Assembly: GCA_012270795.1 (NCBI GenBank)
Contig: JAAXHO010000105.1
Location: 1-51,470, forward strand
Length of the DNA: 51,470 nucleotides
Source: Candidatus Poribacteria bacterium
GTDB lineage: Bacteria; Poribacteria; WGA-4E; WGA-3G
Direction: 5' to 3'
Every line of letters begins with the position of its first letter. The first letter of the stretch is position 1. The notes under the pieces were generated by a model. That model saw nothing but the letters and a program-made list of their open reading frames with translations, ran no database searches and was not told where the DNA came from. Positions 37,268 through 45,857 of this stretch are shown here, piece by piece. The position numbers were made by a program, and so were the translations under genes.

Positions 37268-39442
37268 TCATTTCTTTTTCTGGGTAAGATCCCAGAACAG
37301 TATTGTACCGTCGCTGAGTCCGGTTGCCAATGTTTTACCATCTATTGAAATTGAAAATGAGTCTATACGATCTCCATTTGGTGTGAACGTGTTAAGTAGT
37401 GATCCTGTCTTCATATCCCATACGAGTATCGATTTGCGTTCTTCATCAAAAGATACGAGAACATTTCCATCTGGCGAAAATTGTGCTGACCACAAAAATC
37501 TGATATCTTCTGCCAACGTGGTGCGGATTGTTTCTGTAGTCACATCCCACAGTAGGATAGAATTTCCCTTCTGTCCGCCATTACTTACAAGCGTTTTCCC
37601 ATCTGGAGAAAATTTAATATTGGTGATGAAACCGTCATCAAATTTAAGTGTACTGTGGAGAGCTCCTGTTTCCGTGTTCCAGAGCCGAATTGATCCATCA
37701 TCCCCGACACCTGCTAAAATGTTTCCATCCGGCGATGGGGTGATATAATCAATATTTTCAGCTTCTTTTGTGATCGTATCCTTCAATTCTCCGGTATTTA
37801 GATCCCATAACTGAACCGTATTACTTTTGCTTAGTGTTGCAAGTGTTTTACTGTTAGGAAGGAAGGTTACGATTTCGGCACCTCCTGTTTGTAATGTGAT
37901 AGTATGCGTTATTGTTCCGGAGAGAAGATCACAGATAAAGACTTTACTCTCATCCCTAAAACTCGCGAGCAGTCGACTGTCAGGTGAGAATTTCAGATAC
38001 CAATATTCTTCTGTTGCGGTCTCTGGCAGCGTCATTTTTAGGGTTCCTGTTTCCGTAATCCAGACCTGAATCGGTTGCTTGTAAGATTTTGTTGCATACA
38101 TTTTTCCATCTGGAGAAAATTTATGATAGTGATCATCTCGGATTTTACCACGTGGTTTTCCAGTCTTCACATCATGTAAGAAAATCTCATTATAATTCTG
38201 GCTGACAAAAGTTTTCCCATCAGGAAAATATTGTACTGATTGTTCCATCTCCTTATGTCCAGTGATGGTTGTTTTGAGTTGTCCTGTTTGGACATCCCAC
38301 ACCCGTATTTCATTATGATTATGCGCAGCGAATGTTTTACCGTCATTAGAAAAAATAGGAGAATAAACATACGATGTCTGCCATCTGGATTTTGCTTTTG
38401 GCTCCGCTTTTTTTACGTCCCAAAACCTGATTTGCTGGGTTCTGCGTTCCGAACTGTACAAACTGCTCAAGCTAACAAGTGTGTCTCCTTTAGGTGAGAA
38501 CAAAATACTGCCAACATTCCGCATTTGATCATCTGTTAGCGTTTTCTGCGGTTTTCTTGTGTTCAAATCCCACAGTTGTATTTCGTTTTCCTCCCCTTCA
38601 CTTGCGAGTGTTTTGCCATCAGGCGACAACGCAACGGTATTAAACCCAGTTCTCTCCTTGAGTCTGAGATCTGTGATGCGTTTTCCCGTTATTGTATCCC
38701 ACAACCGAATTCCTTGTTTTATATCCCAACTGACGAGTAAACTTGCATCAGGTGATAACGCACCGGATATAACTCTACCAAAACGATTGAATCTTTCTAT
38801 TTTATTGGGAAGTTCCACTATAAATGTAGCGAGTCGTTCACCAGTTTTCGCGTCCCATAACATGTTTTTTTGCCAACCATTACTTGCTAACTTGCTTCCA
38901 TCTTGAGAAAATGTGATTGAATAAACACCGTTTGTATGACCACCAAGCGTTGCTTTGAGTTGTCGTGTCTTTAAATCCCACAACCGTATTGTATCGTCCT
39001 GACTTCCACTTGCTAGCGTTTCTCCATTGGGCAAGAACTGTAGTAAAGTGATCCCACCGACATGTTCGGTAAGTGTCACTTCGTGTTTTCCTGTTCCCGT
39101 GTTCCACAAACGTATAGTCGTGTCCGCGCTCCCACTTGCGAGTGTTTTGCCATCTGTAGAGAATGCTACGGAAGTAACCGAATCTGTGTGTCCTGTTAGG
39201 AGGGCAAGTTCTTTAGATGTGTGGGTATCATAGAGCCATACACCGATAGTAGTTGCAGCAGCGAGTCGGGTTCCGTCAGGTGAAAGTGCTATACCATTAC
39301 CCCATGCTATAGTACTTTTACCAAGACGTGCTTTAGCACCGTCAGGTAAACCCAAATATGTATAACCAGAATCTACTTCTTGTGCTTGCGTACTTACCGT
39401 AAAGACAAACAATAGCACTAAAATTAGTATTAGAATTCTCAT
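37268..39442 (-). CDS. Exported WD40-repeat protein (array member 1)
   Basis: First gene of the array. The frame is open from 39454 (MRYKMRIL), but GAGG spaced six bases before ATG 39442 (MRILILILVL) favours the shorter 724-residue form. Signal peptide ends near TQAQE; then YLGLPDGAKARLGKS and about 16 WD-type units. Several are atypical at the usual WD dipeptide (e.g. IFLHDVKTG, VFICDLLSG). The promoter for the array should lie in 39443-39560, within or next to the nested repeats; I see no clear consensus there. Confidence 0.86.
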   Translation of the reverse strand: MRILILILVLLFVFTVSTQAQEVDSGYTYLGLPDGAKARLGKSTIAWGNGIALSPDGTRLAAATTIGVWLYDTHTSKELALLTGHTDSVTSVAFSTDGKTLASGSADTTIRLWNTGTGKHEVTLTEHVGGITLLQFLPNGETLASGSQDDTIRLWDLKTRQLKATLGGHTNGVYSITFSQDGSKLASNGWQKNMLWDAKTGERLATFIVELPNKIERFNRFGRVISGALSPDASLLVSWDIKQGIRLWDTITGKRITDLRLKERTGFNTVALSPDGKTLASEGEENEIQLWDLNTRKPQKTLTDDQMRNVGSILFSPKGDTLVSLSSLYSSERRTQQIRFWDVKKAEPKAKSRWQTSYVYSPIFSNDGKTFAAHNHNEIRVWDVQTGQLKTTITGHKEMEQSVQYFPDGKTFVSQNYNEIFLHDVKTGKPRGKIRDDHYHKFSPDGKMYATKSYKQPIQVWITETGTLKMTLPETATEEYWYLKFSPDSRLLASFRDESKVFICDLLSGTITHTITLQTGGAEIVTFLPNSKTLATLSKSNTVQLWDLNTGELKDTITKEAENIDYITPSPDGNILAGVGDDGSIRLWNTETGALHSTLKFDDGFITNIKFSPDGKTLVSNGGQKGNSILLWDVTTETIRTTLAEDIRFLWSAQFSPDGNVLVSFDEERKSILVWDMKTGSLLNTFTPNGDRIDSFSISIDGKTLATGLSDGTILFWDLTQKKK

Positions 39443-39492
39443 TTTGTACCTCATTGCTTATAAAGCTCCCCTATTATTTGTGCAGATGTGTC

Positions 39493-39969
39493 ATAGTTAT
39501 CAGGGTTATTCAGTTTTAAGAATTATCAGTTGGTGTGTGTTACTTAAAGTTTATATCGTAGGTCCAAATCAAGAAATCAACGGTATGAATGCTATAGAGC
39601 ATTCCCCGGGTATGAATGCCTTATTGGCATTCCCCGGGTAGAGCGTATGCGACACCCGACATGATAACCGCAATCAATACATGTCGGGTTTCGCATACGT
39701 TCTACCTATAAGTGTAAACTTAAGGAATATATTCCATTGTTGGAGGGGTTTCTAACCCCGATTGGACTGGTTTTTTGCTCAAGAAATCGGGGTTAGAAAC
39801 CCCTCCAACAAGAGGTTCATTTCTTAAGTTTACACTTATAGGTTTCGCATACGTTCTACCCGAAATCAACGGTATGAATGCCATTTAGGCATTCCCCGCC
39901 TACGCATCTAATTCACGAATGTAATAAATATCTGCCAAAATACCTAAAACTGAATAACCCTGCATAGTT
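39493..39969. repeat. Nested MITE-like repeats, three levels
   Basis: Outer element: inverted termini AGGGTTATTCAGTTTTA (from 39502) and its complement ending near 39960, with ATAGTTAT flanks. It contains CGGTATGAATG...CATTCCCCG units and a GTAGGTC/TCTACC palindrome. Middle element: 39707-39840, termini TATAAGTGTAAACTTAAG and complement, flanked by an exact 20-base direct repeat GGTTTCGCATACGTTCTACC (39687-39706 and 39841-39860). Inner element: the TTGGAGGGGTTTCTAACCCC hairpin at 39738-39810. No gene is seen in the interval. Confidence 0.8.
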
Positions 39970-40006
39970 ATTGACTGGTATTGAATATTCAGTTATCATA
40001 AAGAGG

Positions 40007-40666
40007 ATGAACAACCTACTGCCAGATTACCCAATAAGTAACATAACAATTTCAGTTGAAAATAGAGAGATTCAACTCACGATTATAGAGGATCCCGATC
40101 AATTCTTGGACAAGCTAAGCAAAGAAGATTCTGATGATGTTCTATATCTCCCCTATTGGATATACCTATGGGGATCTGCGATCGGTTTAGCACAACACAT
40201 CGCAAAGTTGGACAATAGCTTATCAGGTAAAAAAGTCCTTGAGATAGGATGCGGATTTGGGCTTCTAGGGATTGCCGCATCTCAAACGGGAGCTAATGTT
40301 GTATTTACAGACTTTGAGCATGATGCGTTACTGTTTGCAAGATACAATGCCCAACAAAACGGTGTTGATCCAGCGACTATTGTGCAAATGGATTGGAACG
40401 CAGTCTGCTTTCAAAGCAAATTTGACGTAGTCCTCGCCTCCGATGTGATATATGAAGAACAGAATTGGAAACCGATTATAGAATTACTTCAGGAGTTACT
40501 TACCAAAAACGGAGTAGCAATCATTTCAGAACCGAATAGAGATAATGCAGGTGGGTTTTTCATAAGTCTGCATGAAAACGGGTTTATTTTTGAAAAAACC
40601 ACCTGCAATATTACGGTAAACAGGAAAACAATCCCAATAAATATCTATACGATTAAAAGGAAATAA
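40007..40666 (+). CDS. SAM-dependent methyltransferase, lysine-methyltransferase-like
   Basis: About 219 residues from ATG 40007 (a TTG at 39971 would add 12, but it sits at the edge of the repeat). Class I Rossmann motifs: LEIGCGFGLLGIAA (motif I), VFTDFEHDAL (acidic end of motif II), FDVVLASDVIYEE (motif IV region). The LPYWIYLWGSAIGLA segment before motif I and ASDVIYE fit the methyltransferase-16 / ETF-beta lysine methyltransferase group. Probably methylates a protein side chain; the target is unknown. It is the only plus-strand gene between minus-strand WD40 and vWA genes, so it is probably transcribed on its own. Confidence 0.8.
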   Translation: MNNLLPDYPISNITISVENREIQLTIIEDPDQFLDKLSKEDSDDVLYLPYWIYLWGSAIGLAQHIAKLDNSLSGKKVLEIGCGFGLLGIAASQTGANVVFTDFEHDALLFARYNAQQNGVDPATIVQMDWNAVCFQSKFDVVLASDVIYEEQNWKPIIELLQELLTKNGVAIISEPNRDNAGGFFISLHENGFIFEKTTCNITVNRKTIPINIYTIKRK

Positions 40667-40684
40667 AACGATAGTCTTTTGGAA

Positions 40685-42874
40685 TTAGTCCTGTTCTTGC
40701 TTTTCCTTTGGTGGATGAATTTCATAACACGTTCCTTTGTAACACACGATAACGTGTTTGCCGATAGCCAAGTATTTTGCTAAATCAGGTTCTTTTTTCA
40801 GCAATTCAAAGTATTTTTCACTTCCAAACTCTATCTTGGTTGTCTTAGTTTCAGCGTTGTGTGTGCTATCTACCCAGACTTTATTAATGAGATGGAAGGT
40901 TTTACTCTTGACCTGCTTAATAACAGTTGCTGAGTCTTGTAATTGTGCGTCAGTCTGCATTTTTTGCAAACTTGTGCTTGCAGTGACTGCTTGTTCAGCT
41001 TTTAGTTCTGACCATTTTTTTGTAGGTTTTGTTGCTGCTGATATCGGTGCATTTGGTGCTTTTGGAGAACTTGAAACGCTAGCTCTTTGTCCTACTCTTA
41101 CTGGTCTTCCACGTCCAGCAAGCATGTTCTGTCTATCTTGTTCTTCCGTGACAAGGAATGAGGTGTATGGAGTCATAATCCCATATTTTTCACTGAGCCG
41201 GACAATTTCGTCAATCAGTTCCTTATTCTCTCCGTTTAGCCTTACCTCATCAACAAGATACGCGACCTTACGTTGTGCCCATAGTCTCGGTAGGAATTGA
41301 TGATCTGATTCCTGCCTGGGAAATTGTGCAGCGTTGGAGAATTCTTGCTGTTTACCGTTGATGTCACCGCGTAGTATTAGCTTGGATTTTCCACTACTGA
41401 CATATCTTCCAAGAACTGTTACCTGGGAACCGCGGAACAGATGTGGTAATTTCTGTGGGTAGAGATTTTTTGTTTTGATGTTCTGAATATCTAATGCCAA
41501 ATTAACTAGAACAGGTTCACTGACCTTTGTAAAAAATGAAGATACAGCTACCTCTAAGTCTTCATTTGGTCTCACATATTGCCGGGTGCCACCGTTTTGT
41601 TCTGCCATTTTATCAAGAAGATTTACGTTGACTTTATAGCCGACTCCGAAGACAAATATACGAGATTGTTTCTTATTAGCATTTACGACATTCTTTAGGA
41701 TACGGGTTGGGTCAGTTGTTCCTACCGTGGCTTCTCCATCGGTTAGAAAGACAATGATACGGGGTCGTTTTGGATCAGGCTCTTCATCTAATGCTGTGAG
41801 TAATGCGCTATTGATGTTTGTACCGCCATTCCCTTCAATTTCATCAACAAAAGCAAGCGCGTTTTTGCGTTCTTGCTTTACGGCGACTAATTTATCTGAG
41901 AACGGTTCTACATCCGTATTAAAGAGAATGAGATTGAAACGGTCACCATCATTTAGATTGTTTACGCAAAATCGGAGTGCTTCTTTGGCTTGTTCGATTT
42001 TGTCGCCTTTCATACTACCTGACCGGTCAAGGACGAAGATAAAATCTTTCTCAATGATCTCCTTCTTATCTACTTCATACTTCGGAGAAATCAGCAGCAT
42101 AAAGTATCCATCTTCATCAACATCGTCACGGTGTGTTATCAAGTCAATACCGAAATCTTTATCGGAAAGGGAATAGTAGCAGAGGAAATCACGTTTTACA
42201 CTGACATTTTCACCTTCGTAACTGATGTTTGCACGATGATCGTCTTTTCTATTGACTGCGACCTCATGGGAAGGTGAATAGATAGTTTTTAGTTCATGCT
42301 TGCTTTTTAGGTCAATGTTAACTGAGAGACTTCGGACGGGTTGACGCGTAAACTTTTCTGTTCGTAAGGGATATGTATACTTTGCAAGATTAGCATCTAC
42401 TTGAATGACTTGTGAGTATTCAAGTTGGATTCGTCTCTCCCCATTGGGCGGTATTGGGAACACCCTTGCTTGAAAAGCACGTTTACCAACATACTCCAAC
42501 AGTGCGGGGTCTTGCATTGAGCGGACAATACCTTCGTAGATACTTTTTGCTCTGTCTTTTGGTAGTAGTTCCGCTTTGACAGGTTTTCCATCAATATATA
42601 ACACAAAATCAGAAATCGCGACATCATCTTGAAGTGGAAAAAGATATGTGCCTTCAAGTTGTCTGTTATTTGGGTTCGCGAAAATCTGGTCAATTTTCGT
42701 TGTGGCAAGTTGGTTGTCAATTGTCACATCAACATGGTGTTTTTCTATGATTAAGTTTTGTATTCTCGGTGTATTGGGGCGGTGTGTGACTATAATCCCT
42801 TGTGCTTGAACGAGTTGTGCAAAACCTGTTAGCAATAGGATTAACATGGCTGTGTGGAAATACAATCTTTTCAT
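40685..42874 (-). CDS. Secreted VIT and von Willebrand factor A domain protein
   Basis: A 729-residue protein with a signal peptide (to about VQAQG) and GGAGGT Shine-Dalgarno. The VIT domain covers about residues 35-165 (NQLATTKIDQIF, EGTYLFPLQDD, GKRAFQARVFPIPP). A vWA domain follows with a complete-looking MIDAS (D283-R-S-G-S, then GGTNI and FLTDGEATVG), so it can probably bind a divalent metal and a ligand. The low-complexity C-terminal part is alanine/lysine rich and ends in a small domain with YKGTCYEIHPP. The architecture resembles inter-alpha-trypsin inhibitor heavy chains and bacterial VIT-vWA adhesin-like proteins. Confidence 0.9.
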   Translation of the reverse strand: MKRLYFHTAMLILLLTGFAQLVQAQGIIVTHRPNTPRIQNLIIEKHHVDVTIDNQLATTKIDQIFANPNNRQLEGTYLFPLQDDVAISDFVLYIDGKPVKAELLPKDRAKSIYEGIVRSMQDPALLEYVGKRAFQARVFPIPPNGERRIQLEYSQVIQVDANLAKYTYPLRTEKFTRQPVRSLSVNIDLKSKHELKTIYSPSHEVAVNRKDDHRANISYEGENVSVKRDFLCYYSLSDKDFGIDLITHRDDVDEDGYFMLLISPKYEVDKKEIIEKDFIFVLDRSGSMKGDKIEQAKEALRFCVNNLNDGDRFNLILFNTDVEPFSDKLVAVKQERKNALAFVDEIEGNGGTNINSALLTALDEEPDPKRPRIIVFLTDGEATVGTTDPTRILKNVVNANKKQSRIFVFGVGYKVNVNLLDKMAEQNGGTRQYVRPNEDLEVAVSSFFTKVSEPVLVNLALDIQNIKTKNLYPQKLPHLFRGSQVTVLGRYVSSGKSKLILRGDINGKQQEFSNAAQFPRQESDHQFLPRLWAQRKVAYLVDEVRLNGENKELIDEIVRLSEKYGIMTPYTSFLVTEEQDRQNMLAGRGRPVRVGQRASVSSSPKAPNAPISAATKPTKKWSELKAEQAVTASTSLQKMQTDAQLQDSATVIKQVKSKTFHLINKVWVDSTHNAETKTTKIEFGSEKYFELLKKEPDLAKYLAIGKHVIVCYKGTCYEIHPPKEKQEQD

Positions 42875-42907
42875 GGTAACCTCCGTTTAAATGTGAAAGT
42901 AGATATT

Positions 42908-43022
42908 ATACCATTTCTATTCAATTTTCTCTCATTATCGGCTATTAGAAATGAAACAGAGAACGGCACAAACTAAAAGTTTATGCTACAAAAAAGAGAC
43001 ATTTTCAATTAGAAATGGTATT
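42908..43022. repeat. MITE-like repeat, family 3
   Basis: Second copy of the element at 21418-21532: termini ATACCATTTCTA and TAGAAATGGTAT, with the shared inner segment AAGTTTATGCTACAAAAAAG. It lies between the two VIT/vWA genes, upstream of the 40685-42874 gene, so it may influence that gene's transcript. Confidence 0.75.
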
Positions 43023-43082
43023 ACAATAGGAAGTATGTAAGGTGCAGTTTTTAAATGCACCTTACAAGCATCTGTATCATAA

Positions 43083-45428
43083 TTACTTTTTCTTAACTTC
43101 GTTAGCGTCCTTGAGTTTACGGGCTTTTCGTACAAGGTCAAATAGTTCCTTTGTTTGTTCCTCGGATTGAGGGGAATCAGAATCCAATTTCGGTAGGACT
43201 GCTTTTATTGTACGTTGAACATCCGCTAAACTACCATCTTTTGCCCAGTAGCTGTCACGTAAGATCTCAGCGAATTGAGCGACTGATGTAGCGAACTGAA
43301 AACTGGGAGAGGAATCTTCAAATTTAGGTTTCAGTTCCTCAACGCGTATTTTCTGCTTAACCTCTGTAACTTCCGTTGAATCAGGGTCTTCATGTCGGAT
43401 AAAGACGGTAGCGAGTTTCCCTTTGTTGACATCTTTATGAAGTTTGATCTCATAAAGTGCGGTGACACTGTGTCCTGAGCCGATTTCACCAGCATCTGCA
43501 TCGTCGTTTCGGAAATCCTCGTGATCCATCCTGCGATTTTCATAGCCTAATAGTCTGAAACGACTGACGGTATCCTCATTGAATTTAACCTGAATTTTGG
43601 CATCTTTAGCAATTACTTGTAGTGTCCCAGTGAGGTTCTCCACGAAGATACGTTTTGCCTCCTTTAGGGTATCAACATAAGCGTAATTCCCGTTGCCTTT
43701 CTTTGCGAGTTCCTCCATCAGGACATCGTTATAGTTCCCCATACCAAAACCAACTGTGGTAAGGTAAATACCTTCATCTACAACATAGTCGTTGATTTCT
43801 TTGAGGAGTTGTTCTGGTGATGTTACACCTTCATTCGCAACGCCATCAGAACAGAGTATTACACGATTGATACACTCATCTTGTGCATTTTTACTTGCAA
43901 GATCGTACCCTTTTCGGATGCCATCTTCAACATTTGTCACACCTTCAGGACATAATGCATCGATCTTTTCCAATATTTGCTGTCGATTCACGTTGCTGGT
44001 ATGTGGAAGTACAACACGTGCATTTGTGCCGTATACCACAATTCCTATCTTGTCAGTAGGTCTCAGTTGTTCAACTAATAAACGTAATGCTTTCTTTACA
44101 TGCCCCAAACGGTTTTCAATTCCCATTGAACCCGATACATCAATGACAAATGTAAGCACTGCATCTTTACGGTCAGTGTCTGGAATGACATGTCCTTGAA
44201 TACCGATACGAAGCAATTGCAATCGTTTGCCTGAACCATATTTTGAAGGTGCACCCTCAAGATGGACAGCAAAAGCAGAATCGGTTGGCGGAGTATAACC
44301 GTAATTAAAGGTATTGACAAACTCTTCAACGCGTACTGCTTCTGGTGGCGGCAGATGCCCGTCGTTGAGATAACGTCGCGTCACTGAGTAGGAGGCGGTA
44401 TCAGCATCCATACCAAAGGTAGACAGGTTATCATCTTCCGTATCAATGAATGGGTTAACACCATGTCCTTTGAAAAAAACATCGTGATATGCAGCATCGT
44501 TTATTGTATTTAGTCCAAATCCCCAAGATAAGTTTCTTCTCAGCAGTTGCACCTCTCCAAGCCTTTGCGCGCCCCTATGTAATCGGGTCGGTTGACTTAG
44601 CCCATCCTCCATATTAGGTGACATGCGTTTTCGTTTTGAAACCGGGACTGCATCGTATCTTACATTAGACGGGACTGAAGATTTAGCTCTTGAAAGTACC
44701 AACGATTCTTCACTATATAACAGATTTGCTTCCATCATTTCATGATCAATTAAACTGTATTTACAAACGAAATCCTCATCTAACAAAACATCCTTTTCCT
44801 GGTAAATAATCTGCACACGAGTTTCATCTTCAAGGTCAACTGAAACCTTGTGTGAAGGTGACTCAATTGTGTTTGTCCCCTCAACTGCTAATGACAACTC
44901 AAGTCTACTAACAGGTTGATTGGATCGCAAGTGATGCGTGTAAACAAGGTTTTCGTCTACCTCCTCAATAAACTCATTGAAGCGAATCTGTATCTTACAT
45001 TCTGCACCTGCATGGATACTTAGATTCTCCAAATGCAATGCTGATGTACCGATTTCATGTAAGTCTTGATATTCTTCTGAATCGAGAATGCTATTATAGA
45101 ATTTCTTTAACCGATTTTTTCCGAGTAAATCAGGTTCTACCTGATGACCATTAACTTGACAATTAACGTTCACGGTGTCTGCTGAGTCTGGCAAAGGAAA
45201 AATGAAGTCCCCTTCAATTGCATACGCCTTCGAATTGCTGAGTAAAATCTCAACGTCGGTAGTCGCAATTTGGTTGTCTATTAACACCTTTGCGAGATAG
45301 TGTTTGACAATTAGTTTTTCATATTGACGTGACGCGTCTATGCAAGGAACAAATAGGCTCCGTACCATTGTGTTTAAGTCTGATCGTTTCATTGATCTCT
45401 CCTTTGTGTTTAAGTCTGATCGTTTCAT
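43083..45428 (-). CDS. VIT domain fused to YfbK-type von Willebrand factor A protein
   Basis: The frame is open to 45491. A 36-base tandem duplication gives two identical ribosome-binding-site/start sets, ATG 45428 and ATG 45392; I use the upstream one (781 residues). Residues about 35-230 form a VIT domain (NQIATTDVEILLSN, EGDFIFPLPDS). From about residue 325 it matches the YfbK-type protein at 46778-48724 (FIDTEDDNLSTFGMD, EEFVNTF, vWA with D430-V-S-G-S MIDAS, GTLQVIAKDAKIQV, and the C-terminal WAKDGSLADV region). No signal peptide is visible, so a cytoplasmic location or loss of the export signal should be considered. Confidence 0.86.
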   Translation of the reverse strand: MKRSDLNTKERSMKRSDLNTMVRSLFVPCIDASRQYEKLIVKHYLAKVLIDNQIATTDVEILLSNSKAYAIEGDFIFPLPDSADTVNVNCQVNGHQVEPDLLGKNRLKKFYNSILDSEEYQDLHEIGTSALHLENLSIHAGAECKIQIRFNEFIEEVDENLVYTHHLRSNQPVSRLELSLAVEGTNTIESPSHKVSVDLEDETRVQIIYQEKDVLLDEDFVCKYSLIDHEMMEANLLYSEESLVLSRAKSSVPSNVRYDAVPVSKRKRMSPNMEDGLSQPTRLHRGAQRLGEVQLLRRNLSWGFGLNTINDAAYHDVFFKGHGVNPFIDTEDDNLSTFGMDADTASYSVTRRYLNDGHLPPPEAVRVEEFVNTFNYGYTPPTDSAFAVHLEGAPSKYGSGKRLQLLRIGIQGHVIPDTDRKDAVLTFVIDVSGSMGIENRLGHVKKALRLLVEQLRPTDKIGIVVYGTNARVVLPHTSNVNRQQILEKIDALCPEGVTNVEDGIRKGYDLASKNAQDECINRVILCSDGVANEGVTSPEQLLKEINDYVVDEGIYLTTVGFGMGNYNDVLMEELAKKGNGNYAYVDTLKEAKRIFVENLTGTLQVIAKDAKIQVKFNEDTVSRFRLLGYENRRMDHEDFRNDDADAGEIGSGHSVTALYEIKLHKDVNKGKLATVFIRHEDPDSTEVTEVKQKIRVEELKPKFEDSSPSFQFATSVAQFAEILRDSYWAKDGSLADVQRTIKAVLPKLDSDSPQSEEQTKELFDLVRKARKLKDANEVKKK

Positions 45429-45439
45429 TGATCTCTCCT
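45368..45439 (-). repeat. 36-base tandem duplication carrying Shine-Dalgarno and start codon
   Basis: Two adjacent exact copies (45368-45403, 45404-45439) each contain AAGGAGAGATCAATG and MKRSDLNT codons. Both ATGs are in the same frame, so either gives the same downstream protein, with or without 12 extra residues. Confidence 0.9.
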
Positions 45440-45626
45440 TATTTAGTTTTATTGTGAATTGGTTTACGGATAAAGTGATAGGTAGAGGCATTCAAGCATA
45501 GGTTTCGGGTTTATTATGCTTTTTGCATCATGGCATGAAGAAAATATAATCTAACTCTACACATTTGCATAGACGTTTAACTCGCGAAAAAGTTTAATTT
45601 TAAAAAAGGAACGCAATCCGGTATTG

Positions 45627-45781
45627 TAACCCAAGTTGCTACCTATTTTTGTTGGAGGGGTTTCTAACCCCGATTGATAACAAAAAACAGAAAAACAACG
45701 ATTTTTGATGCGAATTGTCATAAATCGGGGTTAGAAACCCCTCCAACAAGAGTATTCTAAAGTAGGTGGCAACTTAGGTTA
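45627..45781. repeat. Palindromic repeat family 2 with outer inverted termini
   Basis: Outer termini TAACCCAAGTTGCTACCTA (45627) and TAGGTGGCAACTTAGGTTA (to 45781) are near-perfect inverted repeats. Inside is the hairpin TGTTGGAGGGGTTTCTAACC with its complement (45650-45748), as at 15713 and 39738. The remaining bases between 45440 and 45857 are AT-rich with no gene seen. Confidence 0.8.
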
Positions 45782-45857
45782 TTGTACAAAACTTGAAAAT
45801 ATCTATATTGTTTATGTATATTCAGTTTAATAATTTGTAATGAAAAATTCTTGCTTT

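Noticed and set aside
21592-39442. Regular short repeats (about every 120 bases, e.g. TTTTCCATCTGGAGAAAA) resembling a CRISPR array
   Set aside because: They are the coding signature FSPDGK of WD40 units in long open frames, imperfect, and with spacing equal to one blade; no Cas genes are present.
39493-39969. Insertion sequence with a transposase
   Set aside because: The whole element is under 500 bases with no open frame that looks like a transposase; only inverted termini and inner repeats are present.
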